Shown: in pieces, positions 26,631 to 35,280 of the stretch
How the letters are laid out: every line of letters begins with the position of its first letter
How positions within the stretch are numbered: the stretch's first letter is position 1
Source of the DNA: Planctomycetota bacterium
GTDB lineage: Bacteria; Planctomycetota; JAJSAM01; JAJVHW01
Assembly (NCBI GenBank): GCA_024280885.1
Contig: JAJRPF010000052.1
Span: 1-64,000, forward strand
Length of the DNA stretch: 64,000 bases
Direction of reading: 5' to 3'
Notes under the pieces: model-generated
What the model was told of the DNA's origin: nothing
The model's database searches: none
Seen by the model: only the letters and a program-made list of their open reading frames with translations
Program-made: the position numbers and the translations under genes

Positions 26631-29337
26631 CGGGCCGTTCACGATGCAACACGACGCGCGACTTCTCGTCCAGGACAAGGCCCTCGTCGCTCGGGCGCAG
26701 AAAGTAGAGCGTATCGACGCAGTCCCTGGCCTCCGGGCTCGCGACGACCGGCACGAAGCCCATTGCGCTCGCATGGTCGATCAAGCCACGGAGGTTGTCC
26801 GCATCGAGCGTCGCAACCTCATCGAGGAAGAACGGCACAGCGACCGAATCGTCGGAGAGCATCGTCATGAGAAGTTCTAGGTGAACTAGGACCTTGATCG
26901 TCGTGCTCGTGCCCTGGGACTCGATCTGGGAGAGGGAATCGAACGTCTTCGTGTTGCCCGCTTGATCCACCACCTTGAAGCGCAGGTCGAACAGCTCAGC
27001 CAGTTCGATCCGGGGCCGGTCCTCGAGCCAGGATGCGATCTCGCGTGCGGCTTTCGACCGACCATCCGGACCCGCGAAGAGCGGCGCATCCTCCGCACCG
27101 ATGACTGCGTCGAGTTTGCGCAGTAGATCGTGCTGCCTCACGACTTCGAGTTCGACACGTTCGAGGTTCGAGATCTGCCGGCGACCGAGCGCCCGCGTGA
27201 GCAAGGAGACCTCGCGCCGGATCTCATCCACGCCTTCCACGAGCGACTTGAACGCGCTCCGCATGCCGTCGATCAACGATGTCCAGAGATCCTGAACCGC
27301 CCGTTGGCGGTTCTGCAGCGCGGCGAGTTCGTCCTTCAAGCGATCGATCGTCTCGCGCTCGTCCGCTCCGACGTATCGAGCGGCCGTCGCGTGCTCGACG
27401 TCACCCAGCAGACGCTCGACGCGGGCGGCCGTCCGCCGCTGCTCGCGACTCTCGTCCCTGTACAGACCGAGGACGTCAGCCAACTCGGCGCTGCCCCCTT
27501 CCGAACCATTGGCCGCGGACGCCCACGAGGGCGGACAGGGCTCCAACCGACGGACCTCGTCGACCTTCTCGCGGAGCCCGTTGCCCAGCGCCAGGTCCTT
27601 CGCATCGAGCTTGTGGAGTTCGACTTCCAACTCGGTGAGCCGGCCTTGGAGACGGTCCATCTCGACGCGGTCCGGACGGTCCTGTCGATCGAGATCCTCG
27701 GCACGGTCGACTGCCCCCGCGAGCCGCGGCTCCGTCCTCTGCCACTCGTCCCACTCGCCGAGCCGCTGTTCCGCAGCTCGAAGGTCCGTCTCGATAGTCG
27801 TCTTCTTGGACGCGAGCTCGTCGCGGACTCGGATGTCATCGAGGACCTGCTTGAGCTCCGGCTCTTTCCGGCGCGCCGCTTGGAGCCGACTCCGAACCGA
27901 TTCGACATCTTGGATGCGCGCGAGCGGCGAGTCTCGCGTGAGTATCGCGCAGGGCACCAACACGCCCGCGCCGATGAAGCCGTCCTCGCTCGTTGCATCG
28001 TGGATCGCTCGGAGCGCGGCGACGGCGGCTTCCACGTCTCGGACCTCAACCTGGCCGTCGCCGATCACCGCCCCGAGCAGCGCCGGGTTTAGAACGCCAA
28101 AGACGACGTCTAGCTCCGCGTCGCTCAGTCCCGAGTTCGTGCGCAGCCAGGTCACCACGGCGTCCGCGAACTGCGCGACGAGGACCGTGTCGCGTTCGAT
28201 CGCGCGCTTGGTTTCTCCAAGCTCCTGCTCTGCGTCACGCCGCTCTGTCCGCGTAGCCAGCGCGATGCGTGACGCGAGGTCGTCGCGGCGCTTGGAGAGT
28301 TCGGAACGGATGCCCTCCTCAAGGTCCGGCGCGAAGGACGCCGTGCGCTTCCGAAGCGACTGCATGCGTTCGATCTCCGTTTCGAGAGCACCCAACTCTC
28401 TGTCCAGTTTGGACGCCTCGTCACGAACACCCTGGAGCGCCTCCTTGCTCTGACTGATGTCGCTCGCGAGTCCCAACCGGCGTTCTCCGAGCGCGGAGCG
28501 AGCATGCTGGACGCGCTCCTGCTCCTCGGCGAGCATCGACTCGATCTGGGACCACGCGCGTGCGAGTCTGCCCCTCAGACTCTCGCGCTCATCGTGAGCT
28601 CTCACGAGTTTCGCGATCGACTCGGCGACGCGCTGAAGCGCGGTGACACCCTCGGATTCGCGTTCGACGCGCGCGAAGAGCTCCGCATAGTCTCTACGGA
28701 GATCGACTTCGACCTGGCGCAGCCGAGGCCGGGTGATGTCGATGAAGAGCTTCTTCAGTTGGTGCTGTTCGATCCGCGACAGTCGCAGCAGATTGCGGAA
28801 GAGGAACCGGAAGCTCTCGTAGCTCCCCGAGCGCTTCAGCGGCACCAGCCCCAGCGGCGGGTTCGTCGCGTCGCCTGCACCGGTCAGGCTCGACCGGAGA
28901 TCGCGCGGCTTCAAGATCGCGAGGTCGCGCCCGACGATCCTCCGCGTCACCTCGTCCCACGGTCGAAGTTGACGCCCGTCGAGGTAGTCCGCCCGGTCGT
29001 AGGGACCGGAGTAGGCGAAGCGCTCGTACTTGTGACCCTGCACCGGCCCGAGCCCGCGCAGGCCGAACACCCGCAGTCCCGTCGGCGTCATGCACTCGAA
29101 GAGGACGGCGCTGCCCGCGTGCGGGAAGTAGTGCTTCCGTGTCTCGCTTCCACCATGGGAGAAGTGCATCTGCCGCATGTCGTCGATGTAGAGAAACTGG
29201 AGCGCAGCAATGAGGGAGGTCTTCCCGACGTTGTTGGCGGCGACGAGATGTACGGGAGCGTGAAGTTCCAACTCGGCGTAGTCGTACCCCCCCCCGCGCA
29301 GCAGGACGATGCGGGTCGGACCGCGGGGAAGGCTCAC
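26620..29337 (-). CDS. jetC: Wadjet SMC-like ATPase JetC
   Basis: 905 residues. P-loop ANNVGKTS at 34-41, Walker B FFLDEVATLD near 836, and between them long heptad-rich coiled coils (about 220-390 and 500-720) around a hinge-like region. It is the MukB/MksB-like motor that extrudes DNA loops; with JetA, JetB and JetD it recognises small plasmids by their topology. The ATG overlaps the jetB stop (ATGA). Confidence 0.92.
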   Translation of the reverse strand: MSLPRGPTRIVLLRGGGYDYAELELHAPVHLVAANNVGKTSLIAALQFLYIDDMRQMHFSHGGSETRKHYFPHAGSAVLFECMTPTGLRVFGLRGLGPVQGHKYERFAYSGPYDRADYLDGRQLRPWDEVTRRIVGRDLAILKPRDLRSSLTGAGDATNPPLGLVPLKRSGSYESFRFLFRNLLRLSRIEQHQLKKLFIDITRPRLRQVEVDLRRDYAELFARVERESEGVTALQRVAESIAKLVRAHDERESLRGRLARAWSQIESMLAEEQERVQHARSALGERRLGLASDISQSKEALQGVRDEASKLDRELGALETEIERMQSLRKRTASFAPDLEEGIRSELSKRRDDLASRIALATRTERRDAEQELGETKRAIERDTVLVAQFADAVVTWLRTNSGLSDAELDVVFGVLNPALLGAVIGDGQVEVRDVEAAVAALRAIHDATSEDGFIGAGVLVPCAILTRDSPLARIQDVESVRSRLQAARRKEPELKQVLDDIRVRDELASKKTTIETDLRAAEQRLGEWDEWQRTEPRLAGAVDRAEDLDRQDRPDRVEMDRLQGRLTELEVELHKLDAKDLALGNGLREKVDEVRRLEPCPPSWASAANGSEGGSAELADVLGLYRDESREQRRTAARVERLLGDVEHATAARYVGADERETIDRLKDELAALQNRQRAVQDLWTSLIDGMRSAFKSLVEGVDEIRREVSLLTRALGRRQISNLERVELEVVRQHDLLRKLDAVIGAEDAPLFAGPDGRSKAAREIASWLEDRPRIELAELFDLRFKVVDQAGNTKTFDSLSQIESQGTSTTIKVLVHLELLMTMLSDDSVAVPFFLDEVATLDADNLRGLIDHASAMGFVPVVASPEARDCVDTLYFLRPSDEGLVLDEKSRVVLHRERPDGD

Positions 29338-29891
29338 GAGCCGACCTCCTCAGCGTCGTCGTCCTCGGGCTGCGCATCCCTCCAGGCATCGGCGCAGAGA
29401 TCCAGGAAGCGCCACGCGGGCGTCCGGAAGCGGAACCTCGACTCATCGATTCGTTCTGCGAACCCATAGCGCTCGAGCTTCCGAACGACGTCAGTGAGTT
29501 CGCTCTCGTTCGTGACACCCGCCTCCGCCATGCAGCGCCGCCAACTCTCACGCGTCAGATGCGGCAGATCGTCCACCAGGTGACCGCTCGGGTCGAACGC
29601 GGTGTCCCCGATGTCCTTCGCGGCGTCTCCCCACGCCTCGATCAGAACGAAGAAGAACACGGCTAGCTCCGTGGCCTCCTTTCCGAGCTCAGCCTCGGAT
29701 TGAAAGTAGTAGAAGCCGCGATCGTGTTCAACGAGGTCGAAACCGAGGGCGCCGAACAGACCCCGGTGCGCGGCGTAGTCGCTGCGAAGCGCCAAGTAGA
29801 GCGGGCCGTCATCGGCACATAGGTGGCGACCGGACCGCAGACGATCGAACAGTTCGGAGAGATGCGGCTTCCCGTCGAGATCCAGGATCAC
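29334..29891 (-). CDS. jetB: Wadjet kleisin-associated subunit JetB (MksE-like)
   Basis: 185 residues from GTG 29891, which overlaps the jetA stop (GTGA) and has GGAGGT 6 bases upstream; ATG 29921 would overlap jetA by 34 bases. Tandem winged-helix layout with the MksE/DUF4194 feature GALGFDLVEHDRGFYYFQ. It bridges the JetA kleisin and the JetC heads. Confidence 0.85.
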   Translation of the reverse strand: MILDLDGKPHLSELFDRLRSGRHLCADDGPLYLALRSDYAAHRGLFGALGFDLVEHDRGFYYFQSEAELGKEATELAVFFFVLIEAWGDAAKDIGDTAFDPSGHLVDDLPHLTRESWRRCMAEAGVTNESELTDVVRKLERYGFAERIDESRFRFRTPAWRFLDLCADAWRDAQPEDDDAEEVGS

Positions 29892-31111
29892 GCGATGACC
29901 TCCATGAGCATGAGTGGCCATGCCTCGACAGTGTGGCAGTCCGCCGCGTAGCGTTGCGGGCCTGCGGCGGCATCGACGGCAACGCGCCCAAAGGCGCCAC
30001 CGGCCACGATGCCAAACGCCCGTAGTTGCGATGAGAGGGAGTGCTCGGGCCAATGCGCTAGGACCAATCCCAACACGTCCTTCACCGGAGCGGCCGCGTG
30101 CAGCGCGGCGCGAAGCACGTCGCGCGCGATGAGCGGATGGACCGTCGGCGATGGTGACGACGCGATCATCACGCGCTCGACAGGCTCGTACCCCACCAGC
30201 CCTGCAATCCGCGCACGAAGTTCGTCGTCCGACATCAGGTAGCGCGGTCGCCACCCCACGAGCCCCATGCTCTGATCTAGGTTCGTCGCAGCGTTCCCTG
30301 GTTCCGAGAGGCCCTTCAACAAGAGCGACGCGCCCAAGACCCACCGGCTGTCGCGGCGGAACCGTTCGTAGAGAGGGGCGATCTCAACGATTGCGGCGAG
30401 ATGATCCTCCGACGCGGCGCGGCGCATCCGGGCGAGACGGGCGATCGCGCGCGTGAAAGCTCGGCTGAGCGGCCCGTGCGCAATGAAGCACTGTTCACCC
30501 TCTTCGAGGAGGCCGTGCAGTCGACCGAGACGACGCTCCATCTCACCCTGGACGGCAACCAGTTGTCGAAGTGGTTCAAGATAGCGCTCCCAGAGCCGTC
30601 GAACGGTCTCGAAACGCTCGACAGCGGATGCCTCGTGAGCGACGGCGCGCAGCGTCTGCGCCTCCGTGATGGTCGCGTCCCTGTTTGCGTTGGATAGGCT
30701 CCGCACGCGCTCGACCAGACCGTCCATGTCCTTGATGGTCATGACCGCGGTATTCACGTCGCGCGAGTGGATCGCCCCTTCCAGGTCGCGCTCGGCGCCC
30801 GCGAGGTCGTCCAGGTACGCGCGGAGTACTGTGGCGCTGGAGAGCCGCTGCCTGCGGGTCAACCACGCCAAGAGCTCCACCACAGGCTGCGCGAGTTCGA
30901 GTGAGGACTCTGCGTGCGCGGCGCGCTCCAGGATCCCAAGTTCCTCGATCTGCGCGCGCACGTGGTCCTCGGCGGGATGCCCCTCCGACCGGTGGCGCGC
31001 GATGAGGGCACGCAGATCCGCTTCATCGACGTCGTCACGCTCGAGGAGCGCGAGAATCAGATCGGCGTGCTGGGACAGAAACCGGAAGAACGTCCCGGGA
31101 GAGGTGCCCAT
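29888..31111 (-). CDS. jetA: Wadjet kleisin-like subunit JetA (MksF-like)
   Basis: 407 residues, first gene of the operon. Mostly helical: N-terminal winged-helix-like region, central coiled coil (about 120-215), C-terminal domain with SQLRAFGIVAGGAFGRVAV. The assignment rests on position and helical architecture; the sequence is unlike the DUF3375 JetA of type I, so the subtype is not type I in my reading. The 249 bases upstream hold the operon's promoter and no gene. Confidence 0.8.
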   Translation of the reverse strand: MGTSPGTFFRFLSQHADLILALLERDDVDEADLRALIARHRSEGHPAEDHVRAQIEELGILERAAHAESSLELAQPVVELLAWLTRRQRLSSATVLRAYLDDLAGAERDLEGAIHSRDVNTAVMTIKDMDGLVERVRSLSNANRDATITEAQTLRAVAHEASAVERFETVRRLWERYLEPLRQLVAVQGEMERRLGRLHGLLEEGEQCFIAHGPLSRAFTRAIARLARMRRAASEDHLAAIVEIAPLYERFRRDSRWVLGASLLLKGLSEPGNAATNLDQSMGLVGWRPRYLMSDDELRARIAGLVGYEPVERVMIASSPSPTVHPLIARDVLRAALHAAAPVKDVLGLVLAHWPEHSLSSQLRAFGIVAGGAFGRVAVDAAAGPQRYAADCHTVEAWPLMLMEVIA

Positions 31112-31360
31112 CTCAACGCACTTCCGCGCAGGACTTTGAGCCTACGTCCGGCGGAATGCCCCTGAGTTCCATCGAGCGATCGTCCCTCCCGCCGTGGCAC
31201 GCCGGACCCGGAGTGCGCCGTTCTTCCGCCCGGACTGCCGAGCGCCCCGGGATCGTAGGGCCCCGCACCTACGGCAAGCCAGGAGGGATCAGACTCGCAT
31301 GCGCTCGCCTGGCGCTGCGGCCAGGTTGGCAAGCGGCCACATCGGCGGGTCGGCGCGTGT

Positions 31361-31600
31361 TCAGGCCGACGGACGGTAGACGTTCGGCGGCCTCAGGCCC
31401 TCGCGGACACACCACTCCCACAGCTCGACGTGGTGCTGCCGTTCCCGAAGAAGGTGTGGGTACGAGCCGACCACAGCGTCGGGGAGCGCCTCGGCCCGCA
31501 AACCGACGACCTCGCCAGCGACTGCGAAGCGACGCTTTCCGGTCGGGCTCAGACCGAGGTCTTGGGCGAGCAGGAGTGTGCCGGGAAGACGGGTGGCCAC
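31361..31600 (-). CDS. Small hypothetical phage protein
   Basis: 79 residues, last gene of the leftward late operon, starting 3 bases after the lipoprotein stop. It contains a helical segment (LPDAVVGSYPHLLRERQHHVELWEWCV) that I give in two parts: LPDAVVGSYPHLLRERQH and HVELWEWCV. No family recognised. A lysis or virion accessory role is only positional inference. Confidence 0.55.
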   Translation of the reverse strand: MATRLPGTLLLAQDLGLSPTGKRRFAVAGEVVGLRAEALPDAVVGSYPHLLRERQHHVELWEWCVREGLRPPNVYRPSA

Positions 31601-31603
31601 CGG

Positions 31604-32107
31604 CTACTCGGTGTTCACGCCGTCCTTCGCCGGATCGCGATCTGGCGGTTCGTTCGGCGCATCCTCCGGCTTCTGCACTTCGGCGTCACCACCGAGGCCC
31701 AGAGCCTTCGCGGCCACCTCCGCCGCCCCCGTGGCCGGGCGGTCGGGGTTCGCGTCCAGGCGGACTGCCGTGTCGTTCGTGGCCGAGGCGCTCCCGCCCC
31801 GCTGATCGGTACCGACCTTCACGTCCTGGCGGGAGTAGAAGAGGTCGCCGACGCTGCCGGGGTTCCCAGCGGCTGAGCGTGCCTGAACGAACGCCGTGAC
31901 TTGCTCGGGCGTCCAGCGGTCCATGCCAACGGGCCAGTCGGACACCGTGACATGGGCGCGAACGACCTCGGCCTCCTGAACCGCGAGAACGCCGGCGGAC
32001 CAACTCAGCGTGGGGTTCGCAGCGCCGGCGTCGGCGCGTCCGGTGGCGCAACCTGCCGAGGAGATCGCCAGGACCAGCACCAGGGAGAGAGACGACAAGA
32101 GGCGCAT
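31604..32107 (-). CDS. Phage lipoprotein
   Basis: 167 residues from ATG 32107 with AAGGAG upstream. The signal peptide (MRLLSSLSLVLVLAISSAGC) ends in a lipobox with Cys20 as the lipidation site. The mature part is hydrophilic with an acidic Pro/Asp-rich tail. Next to a holin-like gene it could be an outer-membrane spanin component or an exclusion lipoprotein. Long for an o-spanin, so the role stays open. Confidence 0.75.
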   Translation of the reverse strand: MRLLSSLSLVLVLAISSAGCATGRADAGAANPTLSWSAGVLAVQEAEVVRAHVTVSDWPVGMDRWTPEQVTAFVQARSAAGNPGSVGDLFYSRQDVKVGTDQRGGSASATNDTAVRLDANPDRPATGAAEVAAKALGLGGDAEVQKPEDAPNEPPDRDPAKDGVNTE

Positions 32108-32118
32108 GATGGGCTCCT

Positions 32119-32400
32119 TCAGGACTTGGCGTGGGCGATCGCGGACCGGTCGATCCCGTCGCGAACGGCATCGGCGATGACTTGGCGATGGGCGTCGAGG
32201 GCTTCTCCGACCTTGCCCAAGACTCGGGTGTTCTCGTTGATGGCGGCGATGGCTGATGCCTGTGAGGCGTGCGCGTTCTTGGCGATCAAGCGGATCGTCT
32301 CGTCGCGGCGATCCAGCGCGCGCAGGAACTGCACGACGAGGATCACGAGCACGACCAGGGACGGCACCTGGCGGAGGGCTTCGGTGAGCATCTCTTCCAT
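32119..32400 (-). CDS. Holin-like small membrane protein
   Basis: 93 residues with one N-terminal transmembrane helix (VPSLVVLVILVVQFL at about 12-26) followed by a charged helical domain. Size, single helix and position next to the lipoprotein fit a class III-type holin or an inner-membrane spanin. No endolysin gene is recognisable nearby. Confidence 0.6.
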   Translation of the reverse strand: MEEMLTEALRQVPSLVVLVILVVQFLRALDRRDETIRLIAKNAHASQASAIAAINENTRVLGKVGEALDAHRQVIADAVRDGIDRSAIAHAKS

Positions 32401-32403
32401 CGC

Positions 32404-33396
32404 TCAGGCTCTCTCGTGCCGCGCGGTTTGCGCGTAGGCGAGGTCGGCACGGAAGACGACCGTCCCGCTGGCCTTCCCGGCGCCGCTCACGGTCTTGCGC
32501 CAGAGCGTGGCGAGGACCAGGCAGCCCGAGGAGACGGGGTTCGCGGGGTCGGTGTGATCGATGGCAAGCTCGGTCACGTGCGGGCCGCCGCCGTCGTCGA
32601 TCCCCTCGGGGTCGGCACCGATGTTCGTGATGGCATCCACGAGCGGAGTGGCGGCCTTCGAGACCTTCTCCTGACCGGGAATCAGCGTGCGGACCTCGCC
32701 AGTCCACTCGACGTCGTTGCCCGCGATCTCCGCTTGGTCGAGGACCTGGAAGAGGCGCAGGCGCAGCGCGGAGGCGCCCTGCCAGTTTCTCGGGACCACG
32801 AAGGCGAACGTGCGGCGCTCGGCGACGTCGTCGAAGAGCCAGCCTTCCAGGACGCCCTTCCGCTGCTTGCTCGGCGGGTTCGTGGCGTCGTTGCCGACAT
32901 CGCCTTCGAGGGCCAGTTCGACCGTATCGAAGGACGCGTTCTGCGTGATGCTGAGCAACCCCTTCCAACCGCCCGAAACGAGCATGTCGGAGAGCCAGGC
33001 CTCGCCGTCCGTGATGCGGTAGACGAGGAGACCCGCGTTGGTCGGGGTCGCCGGCGGTAGCGCGTTGCGGTTCTCCAGCCGGAGCGCCAGGTGCTCGAAC
33101 GGTGCGTCGCGGTCGTCCACCGGGCTCGGGTCGGCGTTGATGCTCGCGGGGAGACGAGAGAGCGGCCCCTCGGGCTGCCAGGAGGCAGGACCGCCGTCGA
33201 TGCGGAGGTAACGCATGACCCGGTAGGGAGTCTGCGCGGTGTCGATCCAGACCTGACCGTCCTGCGGGTCTGTCGGCGGGACGGCGCCCACGAACCCCTG
33301 GCGGAGTTCCAGAGTGCGCCCCTCCAGCTCGAGGAAAGCGACCGGGATGGAGTCGCCGGTCGCCGGGTCGTCGTCGAGCGGGTCCCACGTGGGCAT
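32404..33396 (-). CDS. Phage virion/tail-associated hypothetical protein
   Basis: 330 residues with repeated beta-strand motifs (GQVWIDTAQTPYRVMRYLRI; LRLRLFQVLDQAEIAG), rich in Asp, Gly and Ala as in fibre or baseplate accessory proteins. The DGQVWIDTAQTPYRVM segment recalls the short repeat in many tail-fibre proteins. The repeat motif at 33405-33433 lies just upstream. Confidence 0.55.
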   Translation of the reverse strand: MPTWDPLDDDPATGDSIPVAFLELEGRTLELRQGFVGAVPPTDPQDGQVWIDTAQTPYRVMRYLRIDGGPASWQPEGPLSRLPASINADPSPVDDRDAPFEHLALRLENRNALPPATPTNAGLLVYRITDGEAWLSDMLVSGGWKGLLSITQNASFDTVELALEGDVGNDATNPPSKQRKGVLEGWLFDDVAERRTFAFVVPRNWQGASALRLRLFQVLDQAEIAGNDVEWTGEVRTLIPGQEKVSKAATPLVDAITNIGADPEGIDDGGGPHVTELAIDHTDPANPVSSGCLVLATLWRKTVSGAGKASGTVVFRADLAYAQTARHERA

Positions 33397-33404
33397 GCCG
33401 CCAA

Positions 33405-33433
33405 GCGTCGAGCGCCACGGAGACTCGTTCCAC
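33405..33433 (-). promoter_or_regulatory. Copy A of the late-gene motif
   Basis: On the plus strand GTCGAGCGCC then ACGGAGACTCGTTCCA. It differs by about five bases from copies at 45089-45117 and 52205-52235. It ends about 10 bases before the annotated start of the 330-aa gene, so either the real start is further in or this is not a core promoter. See the separate finding. Confidence 0.45.
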
Positions 33434-33438
33434 CCGGG

Positions 33439-33678
33439 CTACGGTTCGATCAGGCCGTGGGCGCGAAGCGCATCGAGGATCATCTGGACCGACATGCGGC
33501 ACTCGGCGTCCTGGATGCCGCCGCCCATCGGGTCGGGAACCGGCGGTTGCTGCGCTCCGACCACCTGGATGCCGCTAACCACGAGCCCGTCCGCCACGAC
33601 GCGGACGAGGCCGTCGAGCGTGGCGAGACCGTCGGCCACGCCCGCGTCGTCCTCCGTCCAGACGAGCTTCCAGGCCAC
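33439..33678 (-). CDS. Small tail-region protein with MAWK...TEDD start
   Basis: 79 residues starting at GTG 33678, just after the upstream stop. Its first residues (MAWKLVWTEDD) match the start of the fibre protein at 34937 (MAWKKLITEDD), suggesting a shared docking peptide on the virion or duplication. The remainder is a beta stretch plus a C-terminal helix. Function unknown. Confidence 0.6.
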   Translation of the reverse strand: MAWKLVWTEDDAGVADGLATLDGLVRVVADGLVVSGIQVVGAQQPPVPDPMGGGIQDAECRMSVQMILDALRAHGLIEP

Positions 33679-33681
33679 CCG

Positions 33682-33966
33682 CTACTCCAGCGCCATCTGG
33701 TGGAGACGCGGCGCAAGCGCCTGATGCTTGAGGAGTTCGAGCGCCATCAGCACGGTCTCCGGGCTCGCGGCGTGGGAGTTGACCACCTCGGCCAGATCGT
33801 CGTGCAGACGCTGCGTCTTCGTCCGTTGCGGGACTTGCGAGCCTGCCATTGCCGACTCCGGGACGGGGGGACCAGGATGCGTGAAGTCGGCCGGGCTGCC
33901 GGTACGCGCCGCTGTCTCCCGCGCAGCTCGGGCCTGCGCTCGCGCGAGGAACTCCGCGTCGGCCAC
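33682..33966 (-). CDS. Small helical phage protein
   Basis: 94 residues from GTG 33966, which lies 3 bases beyond the fibre gene stop. Charged N-terminus and a helical C-terminal region (LHDDLAEVVNSHAASPETVL). Possibly a fibre assembly factor by position; no homology recognised. Confidence 0.55.
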   Translation of the reverse strand: MADAEFLARAQARAARETAARTGSPADFTHPGPPVPESAMAGSQVPQRTKTQRLHDDLAEVVNSHAASPETVLMALELLKHQALAPRLHQMALE

Positions 33967-33968
33967 GA

Positions 33969-34937
33969 TCAGTACCAGACCATGGGGCGGGAGAGGGTGG
34001 TGTCGAAGATGATCCGACCGACCGCCGCAGAGCCCGGGCGCGCGCCCGTGGTGTAGCCCTTCGGCCGCAGGGCCACGATCTCGTTGTCGTTGAAGTCCCA
34101 GGCCGTTCCCGCCTGTGACGCCGCCGGGACGCGCGTATCCGCAAGCCGTCCGTCGTTGCCAGCGGCGGCTTGCTGTGAACCCGTCCCGAGTGTGCGGAAC
34201 GAGGGCGTGCCGGCGGCGCCGTCCTTGTTCGCGGCGGCGACCTGGGCGTCCGTGATGCCGAGCGCCTTGACGCGGAGCACGTCGGCGTTGATCTCCAGCG
34301 TCGAGCCGTCCACGTTGACGTCCAGCGTGTTGCCGGCCTTCGTGAGACCGGCGCCGGCCTCGATGTCGCCGGCGCTCGCGAACTGCGTCCACGTGAGCGC
34401 CGTCGTTCCGACCACGATCGGCGCGTCGGTGGTGAGCACCCAGAGCGTGTCGGCGTTGGACGCACCCTCCTGCACGAACACCGAGGCTCCGAGTAGATCC
34501 GACTCGCTGTTCGCGTCGGCCGCGCGACTCCACGCCCCGGCTGCTGCGACGTAGATCCCGTTCTCCGCGGTCGCCGTCTGGTCCTTCACAACGACGCGGT
34601 CTCCTGCCACGACGGCCACGCCGTCGATGGACTGCGCGCCCGAGAGCGTGATGTCGGCGGTCGAGGCGGCTCGGGCGGAGTCCTTCGGCGCAAGGCCCTG
34701 AGCGACGGCGTCCACGTACGCCTTGGTGGCCGCGTGCTGAGCGCCGGTCGGGTCAGAGAGGCTCGTTGCCTTGAATCCGCCGAAGTCGAGGTCACGCGTG
34801 AGCGGACCGAACTCGGGAGCGGCATCGCTCCGCATGGCGGTAGTCGCCGAGCCCGGCGCCGCAGCGCCCCCAATGACGGCGGACGGGGCTGCGAACCCGG
34901 CGAAATCGTCCTCGGTGATCAGCTTCTTCCAGGCCAT
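33969..34937 (-). CDS. Tail fibre protein
   Basis: 322 residues from ATG 34937 with GGAGG upstream. The segment ATKAYVDAVAQGLAPKDSAR and later GDRVVVKDQTATAENGIYV form the repeat-type module found in many siphophage and myophage tail fibres. The C-terminus (GYTTGARPGSAAVGRIIFDT) resembles the terminal fold of such fibres. It should sit at the distal tail and contact the host surface. A weaker copy of the late-gene motif lies at 34964-34991. Confidence 0.78.
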   Translation of the reverse strand: MAWKKLITEDDFAGFAAPSAVIGGAAAPGSATTAMRSDAAPEFGPLTRDLDFGGFKATSLSDPTGAQHAATKAYVDAVAQGLAPKDSARAASTADITLSGAQSIDGVAVVAGDRVVVKDQTATAENGIYVAAAGAWSRAADANSESDLLGASVFVQEGASNADTLWVLTTDAPIVVGTTALTWTQFASAGDIEAGAGLTKAGNTLDVNVDGSTLEINADVLRVKALGITDAQVAAANKDGAAGTPSFRTLGTGSQQAAAGNDGRLADTRVPAASQAGTAWDFNDNEIVALRPKGYTTGARPGSAAVGRIIFDTTLSRPMVWY

Positions 34938-35097
34938 GCGGTGCCTCCGGGGCTTCCACCGAGCCTCGGGGCGTGCGGAGGCTCGGGCAACTGACCCCTG
35001 ACGGACGACCAACCGACATCGCGCCTACCACGGGACTGCCGCTGTACACTCCCGCGGCACACACACGTGGACGACTCACACTCCGGAGGCTCTCTCG

Positions 35098-35280
35098 ATG
35101 CGCAGTATTGGCGATGTGAACGACGACGGGGTGAGGAAGCGGATTCTCATCCGCGCGGTGGAGCAGCTTCGCGCGTTCGTCGAGGAGTTCGGACTGGTGC
35201 CGTCCAAGCACTTCGTCGTCAGTGAGAAGAACGAGAGCGGCGAGGACGAGGAGTTTGAGGTTCCGATCACCATCGGCTGA
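35098..35280 (+). CDS. Small opposite-strand gene between fibre and tip genes
   Basis: 60 residues with GGAGG 8 bases before ATG 35098, ending at the base before the convergent tip gene's stop. Acidic, with a helix (RAVEQLRAFVEEFG) and an Asp/Glu-rich tail. It is one of several rightward genes inserted in the leftward late operon. Function unknown. Confidence 0.5.
   Translation: MRSIGDVNDDGVRKRILIRAVEQLRAFVEEFGLVPSKHFVVSEKNESGEDEEFEVPITIG

Noticed and set aside
27130..28092. Long plus-strand frame antisense to jetC
   Set aside because: High-GC antisense shadow; no RBS or domain, jetC is clear on the other strand.
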